Positions 11,901-21,545 of a stretch of 64,000 nt of DNA are shown here, piece by piece (the stretch's first letter is position 1; each line of letters begins with the position of its first letter). The position numbers and the translations under genes were made by a program. The notes beneath the pieces are model-generated. The model saw only the letters and a list, made by a program, of their open reading frames with translations. It had not been told where the DNA came from and searched no databases. The DNA comes from Plasmodium relictum (lineage: Eukaryota > Apicomplexa > Aconoidasida > Haemosporida > Plasmodiidae), in NCBI RefSeq assembly GCF_900005765.1, contig NC_041684.1, positions 62,001 through 126,000 on the forward strand, in the 5' to 3' direction.

Positions 11901-12551
11901 GTTATTCATTACTATTTTTTTGCTTTCTTCAAGATCTTTATCTTTTTCAGTATTATGTTTCTCATTTTCTTTTTCTTTTCCATTATTTTCATATTTATAC
12001 ATCTCTTTTTTAATATAACTAGAATCGTATTTTAAATCATCAATTTGTTTATTTTTAACCCCAGTAAAATTATGTATACCGGAAATTAAATTTACATTTT
12101 CATCTATCAAATTTGGTAGAAAATTATTAAAATAGTTATTTTCATTTAAATGGTTATCATTTTTATGAATATTATTTTCATTAACAAATTCTAACTTTTT
12201 ACTATGTGTATCTAAATTATTCATCTTGGAATTTTTTTTTAAAATAAAAGTTTCATAATTTTTATCATTTGTTTCTGTTAAATATTCCTGAGGGATATTT
12301 TTATCTTCACTGTCATGTAGACTTTTCTTAATATCATCATCATATAAAGTATCTATATTATTATGCTTTTTACTTTCAGAAAATTTATTTAATAAATTAT
12401 CATTGTTGTAACCTTCATTATTTGTTCTTTCATTTTCTCTTTTAAAACTTTTAACATTTTGACCTCTAGATCCTAAGGCATATAGCATTAAAACAAATAG
12501 AAGAATAAAAGTTATAAAACAATTTTTGCATTTTTTATTTTCTATTTCCAT
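8967..12551 (-). CDS. Pepsin-like membrane protein lacking catalytic motifs
   Basis: Single-exon gene of 1194 residues. An N-terminal hydrophobic segment (about residues 12-26) looks like a signal peptide. Residues 30-590 are low complexity, including an Asn/Gly/Asp repeat. From about residue 590 the order matches a family A1 aspartyl protease: the strand before the first catalytic motif, then DGILGLAGKELGCRN, then a second-lobe segment VIDLSSKCLILP. The first DTGS is replaced by NSRL (604-607) and the second DTGT/S by DLSS (953-956), so only one Asp of the dyad remains. A Cys-rich tail (CTKKMECIGD and following) precedes a C-terminal transmembrane helix (about 1163-1180) and a short basic tail, giving type I topology as in plasmepsin V. 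I infer a non-proteolytic secretory-pathway or surface protein, perhaps a binding pseudoprotease. It is not one of plasmepsins I-X, which keep their Asp dyad. The cellular role is unknown. Confidence 0.75.
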   Translation of the reverse strand: MEIENKKCKNCFITFILLFVLMLYALGSRGQNVKSFKRENERTNNEGYNNDNLLNKFSESKKHNNIDTLYDDDIKKSLHDSEDKNIPQEYLTETNDKNYETFILKKNSKMNNLDTHSKKLEFVNENNIHKNDNHLNENNYFNNFLPNLIDENVNLISGIHNFTGVKNKQIDDLKYDSSYIKKEMYKYENNGKEKENEKHNTEKDKDLEESKKIVMNNNTILYNKKKKINNIDEVEYDSNVENLKKNNSKIYGSSSIKENRNGSSKNDFNVKLISDNLDSHFFNNNIDENISKSDNNINNNFYSIGKSNNSKSTSLNYVNSNTEISGNEDENILGNNNKSDNENNDNNENNDDNNGNNDNNINNNGSNDNNINNNGINDNIINNNGNNDNKSNDNNNNNGNNNNNENNDDDNNNNGNNDNNINNNGNNNNNENNDDDNNNNGNNDNNINNNGNNNNNENNDDDNNNNGNNDNNINNNGNNNNNENNDDDSNNNGNNNNNENNDDDSNNNGNNDNNINNNGNNDNNSNNNNNNENNDLYESDEKKRENDALNYNSNINKNNSLKNSIYIDNNDNFNGVILNIYFTESINLYTKVKVGGQLLNLSLNSRLEGIYVFMKDSQACYKNDVDRNCYDPNISKKSTWCNNDLICLPPILTKPYECYSENILNIQNKVEYPNIYYDSLKFSESHIEGSDDVEIIDILNKNSTSSIKELSFFENSNIKLVLDITFYKNWSLFKDTDGILGLAGKELGCRNSSVWNKICEKNNLLFAFDINLPENAIVKYVPEKNEKIVKKNAGKYKKSLNKVLKTSELKKGLKNNLCKKGMKYCQYDPNYTDEKLANNKKNNYKNKYGKIQVTSNKNNIFNKENSIINHDRNKLKEKVKSNHYVINPDIISYNSEIHIGDYKKDYGSIIWAEPRERGGIFSDSFMQFTIYNLEVCNKNIFGKYSSNWQGVIDLSSKCLILPKMFWLSLMEYLPVNKNDERCIPKNKNFEINENTLPRMCSVNEKNRPLPVLKFVFSDNDIVSDNNINNVETNLQEISIPLDNLIINENTENKNYLCIIPDIQEGKSSENSGRTTKPLIKFGTYVLNNLYVVVDQDNYRVGFAQKKSYYYSNDKCTKKMECIGDQMYEPALNICVNPDCSIWYFYMLNDETKKCESLSPRFYFFILIILTLLILDIQSYYFYRKSVHVAKVSSR
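10957..11535 (-). repeat. Asn-rich coding repeat, 78-bp period
   Basis: Inside the pepsin-like gene. The landmark TCATCATCG occurs at 11041, 11089, 11167, 11245 and 11323, spaced 48, 78, 78 and 78 bp, so the core is a 26-codon unit repeated with almost identical DNA. Its codons give runs of Asn punctuated by Gly, Asp, Ile, Glu and a DDD block. The flanking copies are degenerate. DNA-level identity points to recent unequal exchange or slippage, and copy number should vary between isolates. Confidence 0.9.
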
Positions 12552-13867
12552 TAATTCAATACATGTACTTATATATTCAAGTATATAAAAATAAATACAT
12601 ATATTTTAATTAGTTTAATACTTTATTTTATTTTAATTTTTTTTTTAAATTAAAATTAACCATAAATTAAGCAATAATCATTGAAATAGGAATCTTATTT
12701 TTTTGAATATCTTTTTTTTTTAATTTTTTTTTTTTTTTGAGAATTAATTCAAGCAAACTGAAGAACAATTAATTTCATTAAATATTTTCTTAATAATACA
12801 TACTTAATCTTTTTCGTTTTCCTTTTCTTTTTTTTTTTTTCGTTTTTTTTTTTTTTTTTTTGGATAAATAATGGGAAAATCACTTTTTTACTTGTTCCTC
12901 TATTATTTTTATTTCTATTTTTTTTTCTATTTATTAATTAAACTTTTTACATTGACTAAAAAAAAGATAAAATAAACTTAATTTTAATAGAATTGTAAGC
13001 AGTTATTAAAATGATTTATATATTATATTCCATGAGAAAGCAAAAAGTAAAATAGAGAAGAAAAAAAAAATTATATAAATCTTAATTTTTATTATATTAA
13101 AACTTTCTAATTAAAATTTATATTTTGAATAAATGCTCATATTAAAAAGGCTATTTTGGAAATTTGTCAAATTTTAGATCCTTATTAAAAAAAAAAAAAA
13201 AAAAGGGTTTTTTTTATTATTTAATAGTTTTTTTTTTATTTTTTTTTTTTTTTTTTTTATGAATATAGTCCATTTACATTTTATAATAAATTAAATATTG
13301 TTTTTCTAATAATTTTTTTTTTTCATTTACATTATTTTTTCTTATTTGTAATTCAAAAGTAACTCACGAACTTGTTTATTGTATCTTTGTATTATATATA
13401 TATATATATATATACACACCTCTATAACATTCTTCCTTTTCATTATTTTTTAATAATTTTTTTTTGTTTCAGTAGATTTTTTTGTTATATTTTACTTACA
13501 TTTTTATTTTAATTTATTATAAAAAAATTGGCAAAGACTTTTCAACAAATTAAATAGTTTATATAAAAAAAAATTTTAAATAAAAATTAAATTTACGAAT
13601 CATTGAAACCTATTTTAATATTTCTTAATACTTAATTATATATATAAACACAAGTAGAATTAAAGTTTATGATAAAGAATAATGAGAATAATATTGTTGC
13701 GTTATAATTTTTTTTAAAAATTTTTTAGTTTTGATAAAAACATTTAAAAAATTTCATTATACATATTATTTTGGTAGCTTTTTGAATTATTTCATTTTGT
13801 TCTAGTTTTTAATTTTTTTTTTTTTTTTTAATTTAATTTATTAAATTACTTACTTTTTTATTCTAAA
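12552..13867. other. Divergent intergenic region
   Basis: This 1.3 kb lies between the starts of the minus-strand pepsin-like gene and the plus-strand four-exon gene, so it probably carries both promoters. I see long poly(T) and poly(A) tracts and a (TA)n run near 13393-13412 followed by CACACC. No open frame or RNA gene is evident. Confidence 0.5.
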
Positions 13868-14699
13868 ATGAATAAAATCTTAAAAAAAAAAATTTTGAAG
13901 AAAAAAAAATTCTTCTTGAAACATTGTAAATATTTATATTCATTCCAATTTTAGTTATTTATACAACTTCAAAATTTTCTTCCTTTTGCTTTTTTAGACG
14001 TTCAAAGCAATTCATTTATTCATTCACATCTTTCACTAAATAAAAGGTAATATAGATAATTTTTGTTTCTCATAATTCTTCTTAATAAAAAATAATTATA
14101 TATATAATTATTTTTTTAATAATATTATTTTTTATAGCTCTAATGAAAATAATGAGATAAGTATTGAAGACAAATTAATTGTTAAGACTAAAAAAAAGAT
14201 GATGATAATTATTACATTACTAGTAAAAACAAATGTTAGAAATTATTAATATTATACTCTTTTTTTTTTTTATATATAGGGCATGTTATTTATGAAAAAT
14301 TATTACTATTTCATGCATAACAGGAAAATATATAGAAGACACTATAAAAAATTTAGTTTCTATAAAGATATAAAAAATAGAAAAAGATATAATAAAAAAA
14401 AAAAAGCTAAGATATTATCAAAATCAATAAATCATGACGTATTTGAAGACCTTTTAAATGAATTACATTCAAAAAATGTAAATAATGATAGAGAAACAAA
14501 TCATGTAAATGTAGATGAACATCTATTTGATATATTTGAAAATTTTAGTACATCAATTTTAACTAAAATACCATCATGGTTAATATGCTCGATATTTTAT
14601 GATTTATATAAATGCCAATCAAATGGTATGTATCGTCATTTTTATTTAGATTTGATTAAGAGTAATAAAAAATTCGCTTATGAAATATTTTTTAAATAA
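13868..14699 (+). CDS. Four-exon conserved protein, unknown function
   Basis: I reconstruct four exons: 13868-13925, 13998-14046, 14138-14222 and 14280-14699. Introns 13926-13997, 14047-14137 and 14223-14279 all begin GTAAAT, GTAATA or GTAAAA, end in TAG after T-rich tracts, and keep the frame. The product is 203 residues. It has a very basic N-terminus (MNKILKKKILKKKKFF), a short hydrophobic stretch across the last junction (MMIIITLLGMLFM), a basic stretch (HNRKIYRRHYKK), then an acidic and helical C-terminal half ending LIKSNKKFAYEIFFK. The basic N-terminus could be a mitochondrial targeting signal, and the hydrophobic run a single membrane anchor; both are inferences. I do not recognise the family. 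The alternative of a single exon starting at 14283 would lose the first 65 residues. The gene converges with PHF5A, only about 240 bp apart. Confidence 0.6.
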
Positions 14700-14941
14700 T
14701 TAAAAAAAATTATAACTATTGAATCAAATTTCAAAAAAAAAAAAGCATACTTTATAAATAAATAAAATGATTTAATTTTTTTTTTAAAAAAAAAAAAATT
14801 TAAGAAGCAGAAACTTTAATAATATCACTATTAAAAATGAAATAAAAGATTTAAAAATTTCATTATTTATTTATTATTTTTTTTTGTTTATAATGCATTA
14901 AAAGTTAATTGCAATAATATAAAAAATATATGTGCATAGTA
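14700..14941. other. Convergent 3' spacer
   Basis: This short AT-rich spacer lies between the stop codons of the four-exon gene and PHF5A, so the two 3' UTRs probably overlap or nearly touch. Nothing else is visible. Confidence 0.6.
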
Positions 14942-15769
14942 TTACTGTTTTTTAAATTCATATTTCTTATTTTCATAAAAAAGATCTGTTTTAGCACTAC
15001 CTAAATTTACAATTTTTGGGCATCCATCTCTCTTCAAAAAAGAAAAAAAGAAAAAAGAAAAATATTATTATTTATAAATGTAATAAAAGAAAAAAAAATT
15101 ATTCTTAAATATTTTACATCTTTTTCGCATAGACAACATTCTTTACAATAATAAGCATCTGATACTCCTGTTCCACCACATATTATACATCTTCCCTAAA
15201 AAATATAATTGTATTTGTTAATGCTTATTGTTAGTGAAGAATATATATATTTACAAATATATAATAAAACAGTTTAGATACTTATATAATGATTTTTAAT
15301 AACCTGATAACTACCGTAATTGCATTCATCACATATCCTCACAAGGGTATAAGGTCTTACATAAGAATCACAAATAGGGCACTTTCCATCACATTTTTCA
15401 CATAATCTACCGATAGCTTAATAAAATAAACATAAAAAATAAAATATATTTCTTTAAAAAAATGATCAAGTCTTTTAAATCATTTCAAATGCTTTTACTT
15501 AATAAAATTAATTTAACTTTACTAATATTTATTTTTATTTCATTATTAATCTATTTTTCTATTTTATTAATTTTTTTTTTTTCTTTTAATCTTTACCTAT
15601 TCCTGGTTGTTTTCGGCACATTATTAAATCAGGATCTACATTATAAAAAACAAAAAAAAATGTATGAATGCATAATTTAAATATTTCTATATTCAATTAA
15701 GAAGTAAATTAAATTTTTATGTTTTTTTATTTATTATTTTTTTTTTTTATTACGATGTTTTGCTGCCAT
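14942..15769 (-). CDS. PHF5A: PHF5A / SF3b14b splicing factor, five exons
   Basis: Exons on the minus strand, in order: 15769-15754, 15635-15597, 15416-15304, 15195-15118 and 15031-14942. All introns are GT-AG (118, 180, 108 and 86 bp) and joining them gives an uninterrupted 111-residue protein. It reads [17 protein letters not shown] at the start, then [49 protein letters not shown] and [11 protein letters not shown], which is the PHF5A family essentially end to end (human 110 residues). PHF5A is a SF3b subunit of U2 snRNP that holds the branch-site adenosine pocket with SF3B1. The zinc-binding Cys pairs are present (C24/C27, C31/C34, C47/C50, C59/C62, C73/C76, C86). The family Cys in RPCTLV is Tyr here (RPYTLV). 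No single exon exceeds 113 bp, and the first coding exon is 16 bp, so ORF calling misses the gene. Confidence 0.96.
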
Positions 15770-16625
15770 TTTGTTTGCATTAAATTAACCTTGAATCTAT
15801 AAGTATATTTAAAAATATATAACCATTCTTTTTTTTTTTTTATATGAGAATTTATTATTTATTTTTTTTTTTTTCCCTTTTCAATTATTTGAAGTTGTAT
15901 TTTAATTTTTACAATTATAATAATATATATTACGTATTCTTATTCATAAAATGTAGAAAAAAAAAAAAAAAAAAAATTTAAATATATTAAGCTTTTATTT
16001 TTGAATTCTTTTTTTCATATATTTTATTATTATATTTTTTTTTTTTTTCTCTAAGATTATATTTAAGGGATTACATTTGCACAGAGAAATTTTTAGATAA
16101 TACAAGTTGATACTTAAAATTTTTTTCTTATTTTTTTTTTTTTATGTTAGGTATTCATTTTAAACATTATATACATTACATTTTTTATTTTAATTAATAT
16201 TTACTATTTTAAGATTATTCAAATAAAAACAAGTTTATTATTTTATTGAAATTTAAAAGATTTTTTTTTTTTTTAAAAATGTTTTTTGTATTGATGTAAC
16301 AAAATTTATCATAAAAAAAAAAATTAAGCATTCTACAATTAATAAAAAAGAAATATCATAAGACAAATATTTTAAAAAAAAAAGCAAATTATGATTAAAG
16401 AAATTTTAATTTTTGAAAATATAAAAGCTTTTACATATATAACTTATTAGGGACAAACAAAACAAAACAAAAAAAAAAAAATATAAGTATACATATATAG
16501 TTAAATTATAAAAATCAAAAATAAAAGATTTAAAATTTTTTAATATAAAGTATATTTGAAATTTATACAAATATTTATATATACATGAGAGCATTTTTAA
16601 GACATATAAATAATTTTTTTCTTTG
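15770..16625. other. Spacer upstream of PHF5A
   Basis: This 0.86 kb contains the presumed PHF5A promoter (minus strand) and the 3' UTR of the TYW fusion gene. It is poly(dA:dT)-rich. No further gene is seen; a 103-codon frame at 16406-16717 (-) overlaps the TYW gene in another frame and is hydrophobic only because the DNA is T-rich. Confidence 0.55.
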
Positions 16626-19600
16626 TTATGAAAAAGTGTGCTTAAATTCGGGAGTACATTTAATATCAACAACAAAATGGTATATATTTGGAGCATAAGA
16701 TTTAACTCTCTCAACATTTGAAATAGTTATTACCCAGTTAGTTCTATTTAAAATGTAGTCTTTTAAAGCTATTTTAAAAATTTCTAATAAAGTAAATTGA
16801 GCAAAATTTAAATTAACAGGAATATTATTTCCCAAATATAAATTTTTAAATTTATTTTTATTGTAATTATTATAATATGTTTGTACAGTTTTGGTGTGCA
16901 TTTCATTACATTTTTTATTCTCGTCATTTTGCATAAACTCAGATATAGTCAAATTTTTAACAAAATGTAAATTCTGAAATTTCATTTTATCTTTGTAATC
17001 ATATGTACGTATTATAGATAAAAAATTATCATTAAAAAAATATTTTCCTATTCCATGAATATGTAAAATACCACCATTTTTATTATCTAAAAGATTAAAT
17101 GCATTATTCCATGCTTTTAAACTTTCAGGCAAGAGACCTAAAATAATCCTATGACATTTTCGTATCATATTGACATTGTTTGAAATTGAAAAGGAATTTT
17201 GTTTTATGATATATAAGTTTTTTTTTTTTATTTTATTTAATTTGATAGACTCTTTTAATAATTTTAAAGAATCTGGGTTGATATCACATGCAAAATAATT
17301 ATTTATTTTCTCATCTCCTATAAATTTGAGTAAAGGCAAAGTAAAATACCCAATACCGCAAAATAAATCAACAACATTTTCTTTTTGCAAAAAGTTATTG
17401 CCACTTAAATAAATGTTTTTTATTCGTTGCTTTTCAGTACCATTTCCTGAAGAAAACATGCATTTGCTTAAATCTAATTTATATATAACGTTATTTTCTA
17501 TGTGCACTGTTTTTAAATTGTCTCCACATACTATATATATTTTATTTCTTCTTAATTTTCCCTCAACCTTTTTATATATTGCAATAGAATTTATTTTGTT
17601 TTTCTTCTCTTCTTTATTTTTCATCTTAAGTAAACACACTTTTATCATAAAATATTTATGTAAATAATTTTTTAACATGAATTGTTCTCTTTTTTTAGAA
17701 AAAATAATTCTTTTTGCTTTTCTTCTTGATAAATTTATCAATTTTTTGAAAGTATTATTTCTTTTTAGATATATACTTTTTTTTAATTCTCCACTTTTTC
17801 TTCCAGAATAATTAAAAATGTTTTTTAAGGATACCCAAAAATGTTCTACTTCTTTTATAAAATGTTTATATTTATATTTATTTAATATATGGGATAACCT
17901 TTTATTTTTTAGTTTATATCTATATAACATGTTTCTTATTTTGCACTTATTGTTCTTAATTTTTTGTTTGTCTTTTTTTAAATAATTTTTATATTTATTA
18001 TATAACTTAATTATTGCTTCAAAGTGTATGTAATGAAATATTAAAATATCTCCTATTATTTCATATTTTGTATAAGCTTTAAATATTAACTGTCTTTCCG
18101 AATCATTTATATAATTTTTGATATTGTTATTTACAAAATTATCAAATAAATTTCTTAATTTACTTTTAAAGCTATTTTTTTCCCTATTTTTTTCAATATT
18201 TTTTTCAATGTAAAAAATTTCTCTGTCCTCACATACTTCAATTTTATCTGAAACACTTTTAAAACATTCATAATTTTCATATATATCAAATTTCTTTTTA
18301 ACTGGTATAAAATAACCTTCAACCATTATATTATTTATATAATTTCTTGAGAAATAAATTTTTCGAGAATTGTCAAAATTTCCTATACTTTCTAAAAATA
18401 TTTTTATTTCTTTAACAAATATCTTATTTTTTACAAAAATATATAATGATTTGATGCTTTTATGATCTAATGATGTATTAGAATGAACTTTAGTGTTATT
18501 ATTTTTTTTTTTTTTCCCATCCTTTTGAAAAAAATAATAATTCATGAACTTACTTTTATTATCAATTTCATCTTCTTGAAAGTTGTTTCCAATGTTTTGA
18601 TAAGAAATTGGTTTTTTAATAAAACTTATGCTTTTTTTTTCTTCACTAAAACTTCTACTTTCTTTTATATATGCACAATCTTCTTTTTTTTGTACAATAG
18701 ATTCTTTAGTGTTTAAATAATTTTCACTATTTTTATTATACTCATTTTTTTTATATTCTATAGATAACTTTTTATCCTCATTTGCATTCATCAATTTCCC
18801 ACTACTATTTACATTTTTCTTTGTAAACAATTCTTTACCTTCTGAATCCTCTAAAAAATTATTACAATTTTTATAAAAGTTTATAACTTTTGTGCAATCT
18901 GCATAAATAGGTAAATCGAAAAAACTTCCAAAAGTGAAAATGGTACATCCCCCACCAATAACATAGACAAAATTATTTTCACTAACGACTTTTGACCTTA
19001 TATACATATTCTGAAACGAAAAATTTCCCAAATAATACCATTTATAATTTTTTATATGAAATAGCCAAATGTCATTTAATGCTTTATGAATGTCTAATCC
19101 TCCTATTAAAAAAAAGAAACTATGATCTATTAAGCAAGTGGAATGGGAAAATCTATCTAAAGGGTAAGAAAATTGTTCATCTCCTTTGCATTTAATAAAA
19201 AAAAAATTATCGTTTTTTATATCATAGGTATATAAATACTTCATATTTCTATCATTTAAATTTATAATTCTATTTGAAAAATTAATATGTGCATTACACT
19301 CATTTTCCTTAATTGAAATATTTTCTTGTTCATTTTCATTTTTAAGCATTTTATATCCACCAATAATGAAAATGTAATTTTTTTTTTTATTATAAATCAT
19401 GGTGTGATTTTTGATACCAAAAGTTTTATTTGTATTGGAGCAATTTTTCTTATTCCATTTAACAAAAGCTTCATTTCTTTTTTCATTTATAATTATTTTA
19501 CCTTCCCATATATCATTTAAAATTTCATTTTTATCATTAACACCACCATATATATAAAATATATATATATTGTTTTTTTTTTTTAAATATCTTTTCACAA

Positions 19601-21545
19601 ATACACAAGAGTGTCTGTACCTTGAACATGGTGCATTCCTTTCGAAATTAAAATCATTCTCTTCATATGAATAAAATTTCCCATCTCCATTTGTATGACC
19701 TAGTTTGTTATTTTGTAAAGATTTTATATTATTGTGATCATTTAAGTTGTCCCAGTTTTCTGCTAGTATCCAGGAATTATTTTTGATATTATATATCCAT
19801 AATTTATTTGTGCAATTTTTTGGATTTTTTCTCCCACCAAATATAAATGCAAATTTATCATCTAAATTTAAAAAGGTATGAAAAGCTAAAGAAGGTAATT
19901 CAGTGTCGTATATTAAAAATTCTTTATTCATTATATCATAAATTTTCAATTTATTATTTCGTACACCTTTTGAAAAACCTCCAAATAAATAAATTTTATT
20001 TTTAAATATGAACATATCATGGCCCCACGCAAAAAAATTATGAATATCACATGTACTGGTAAGAATTTTCCATTGTAATATCTTATTTTGATCCATATTT
20101 AAATTATTATTTATTATATAATTATCTTTAGATAATTTTATATTATATTTATTTAAATTTATTTCTTTTTTTCTTTTTTTTTTTACATTTATCTTATATT
20201 CTTCATTGTTATTTTTAAATCCATATGTTCCTTTATCTTTTCCTGTGCACATAACATCTTTTTTATCTTCTTTATTCTTCTTCTCATGTTCTAAATAGAA
20301 TATTTCATTATTAAGATTAAAATTGTAATTATTTTGTGTATTAAATTTTTTAAAACATTCATAAAAATGTATAAGTTGTACTAAATTTTTAGTCATTTTA
20401 TTATTACATATATAGATTAATCTGGATAAATTATATTCTTTTATGTCAATAGAATTACCCAAAAAATGTTCCATTCTTGCAGATCCCCTTATTGCTACAG
20501 TTATATTTTTACCAAAGTTTAAAATTCCACTTTGTTTCAAACCAGAGCATTGAGCTATTTTTAATAATTTTAATGCACTTAATAAATCAATACATTTAAT
20601 ATGAATAATAAATGGCTCTAATTTTATATAAATTTTGTTGCTTTCCTTTTTATTTTTTACGTATTTTTTTACATTATTATCATCGCTAAAACTATTAATG
20701 TTGTAATTTTTTGTTTTTAACTTTTTCCTTATTTCATTATGTGTAGTTATTTTATTATCTTTTAGGAAACTATTATTCCTTTTACTTAAGAAATCGTAAT
20801 TAATTGTAAAATTTTCTTCTATTAAAATTTTTCTTATATCATCTATATCGTATTTTAAGTTTTGATGAGAATGACTCGTATAAAATATATGAACATTTTT
20901 TTTGTGTAATTTTTTTTCTTTACAATGAAACGGAGATTGATAATTATTTGCAGTTTTTCTTTTTAAGTTGTCAATATTTTCATAATCAGAAATATTTTTT
21001 TTTTCTTCCTTTTTATTTATTGAATAACTTTTTTTAAAATATTTAAAAAATACTTTTTCTTTGTCCTTTTTTTTTAAAGTATCTTTAATATTTTCATAGT
21101 TATCTAATTCTTTGTTTACAAAAGAATTTGGAAAATTTTTCTCAGAATCTTTATCGTTTTCGTAGACTTCACCAAATATAACAATTCTACCAGAGCAGCA
21201 GGAACAAGTATAATAACTTTCATTTTTATTTATTTCACAAATACATGGATAAATTAGCAAATCAATACTTCTTTTAATAGATTTATCATCTTTATTATCA
21301 TTTATCTGTTTCTTTTCGATAATTAATTTTATTTTTTTTTCTATGTCTCTCAGGTTTTCATTTTTTCTATCACTTTCAGAAAATAATGTATTTTCTAAAC
21401 TTTTCTTAAATTCTTCATATATATTCAAATAAATAATATATATACTATTTTCGCAATTTTTATAAATATTTATATATTTGCTTAAATCATTTTCATAATT
21501 TACAACTTTTAAAACATCTTTTTTTTTTTTTAAAAAATATTCCAT
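16626..21545 (-). CDS. TYW3-Kelch-TYW2 wybutosine synthesis fusion protein
   Basis: Single-exon gene of 1639 residues with three modules. The N-terminus is a TYW3 methyltransferase: YTCSCCSGRIVIFGE (C114, C116, C117, SGR 118-120), then EPFIIHIKCIDLLSA from residue 310 and a VAIRGSARMEHFLG segment near 350, with a long Lys/Asn insert between. Residues about 500-885 are Kelch repeats (IYLFGGFSKG, AFIFGGRKN, IYGGVNDKNEI, FFLIGGLD). The C-terminus is a TYW2-type SAM-dependent aminocarboxypropyl transferase: VVDLFCGIGYFTLPLL (D1393), ACDINPDSL and GLLPES (1470-1475); the GLLPxS motif marks TYW2 rather than the related Trm5. Together these make steps of wybutosine at position 37 of tRNA-Phe. Arabidopsis has the same TYW3-Kelch-TYW2 order in one protein, from memory. 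The methyltransferase half of TYW4 is absent here, though the Kelch propeller resembles its C-terminal part. Catalytic motifs look intact. The TYW2 domain ends near the C-terminus. Confidence 0.92.
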   Translation of the reverse strand: MEYFLKKKKDVLKVVNYENDLSKYINIYKNCENSIYIIYLNIYEEFKKSLENTLFSESDRKNENLRDIEKKIKLIIEKKQINDNKDDKSIKRSIDLLIYPCICEINKNESYYTCSCCSGRIVIFGEVYENDKDSEKNFPNSFVNKELDNYENIKDTLKKKDKEKVFFKYFKKSYSINKKEEKKNISDYENIDNLKRKTANNYQSPFHCKEKKLHKKNVHIFYTSHSHQNLKYDIDDIRKILIEENFTINYDFLSKRNNSFLKDNKITTHNEIRKKLKTKNYNINSFSDDNNVKKYVKNKKESNKIYIKLEPFIIHIKCIDLLSALKLLKIAQCSGLKQSGILNFGKNITVAIRGSARMEHFLGNSIDIKEYNLSRLIYICNNKMTKNLVQLIHFYECFKKFNTQNNYNFNLNNEIFYLEHEKKNKEDKKDVMCTGKDKGTYGFKNNNEEYKINVKKKRKKEINLNKYNIKLSKDNYIINNNLNMDQNKILQWKILTSTCDIHNFFAWGHDMFIFKNKIYLFGGFSKGVRNNKLKIYDIMNKEFLIYDTELPSLAFHTFLNLDDKFAFIFGGRKNPKNCTNKLWIYNIKNNSWILAENWDNLNDHNNIKSLQNNKLGHTNGDGKFYSYEENDFNFERNAPCSRYRHSCVFVKRYLKKKNNIYIFYIYGGVNDKNEILNDIWEGKIIINEKRNEAFVKWNKKNCSNTNKTFGIKNHTMIYNKKKNYIFIIGGYKMLKNENEQENISIKENECNAHINFSNRIINLNDRNMKYLYTYDIKNDNFFFIKCKGDEQFSYPLDRFSHSTCLIDHSFFFLIGGLDIHKALNDIWLFHIKNYKWYYLGNFSFQNMYIRSKVVSENNFVYVIGGGCTIFTFGSFFDLPIYADCTKVINFYKNCNNFLEDSEGKELFTKKNVNSSGKLMNANEDKKLSIEYKKNEYNKNSENYLNTKESIVQKKEDCAYIKESRSFSEEKKSISFIKKPISYQNIGNNFQEDEIDNKSKFMNYYFFQKDGKKKKNNNTKVHSNTSLDHKSIKSLYIFVKNKIFVKEIKIFLESIGNFDNSRKIYFSRNYINNIMVEGYFIPVKKKFDIYENYECFKSVSDKIEVCEDREIFYIEKNIEKNREKNSFKSKLRNLFDNFVNNNIKNYINDSERQLIFKAYTKYEIIGDILIFHYIHFEAIIKLYNKYKNYLKKDKQKIKNNKCKIRNMLYRYKLKNKRLSHILNKYKYKHFIKEVEHFWVSLKNIFNYSGRKSGELKKSIYLKRNNTFKKLINLSRRKAKRIIFSKKREQFMLKNYLHKYFMIKVCLLKMKNKEEKKNKINSIAIYKKVEGKLRRNKIYIVCGDNLKTVHIENNVIYKLDLSKCMFSSGNGTEKQRIKNIYLSGNNFLQKENVVDLFCGIGYFTLPLLKFIGDEKINNYFACDINPDSLKLLKESIKLNKIKKKNLYIIKQNSFSISNNVNMIRKCHRIILGLLPESLKAWNNAFNLLDNKNGGILHIHGIGKYFFNDNFLSIIRTYDYKDKMKFQNLHFVKNLTISEFMQNDENKKCNEMHTKTVQTYYNNYNKNKFKNLYLGNNIPVNLNFAQFTLLEIFKIALKDYILNRTNWVITISNVERVKSYAPNIYHFVVDIKCTPEFKHTFS

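Noticed and set aside
8967-12551. Calling the pepsin-like protein an active plasmepsin
   Set aside because: Both DTG motifs are degraded, so proteolysis is not supported.
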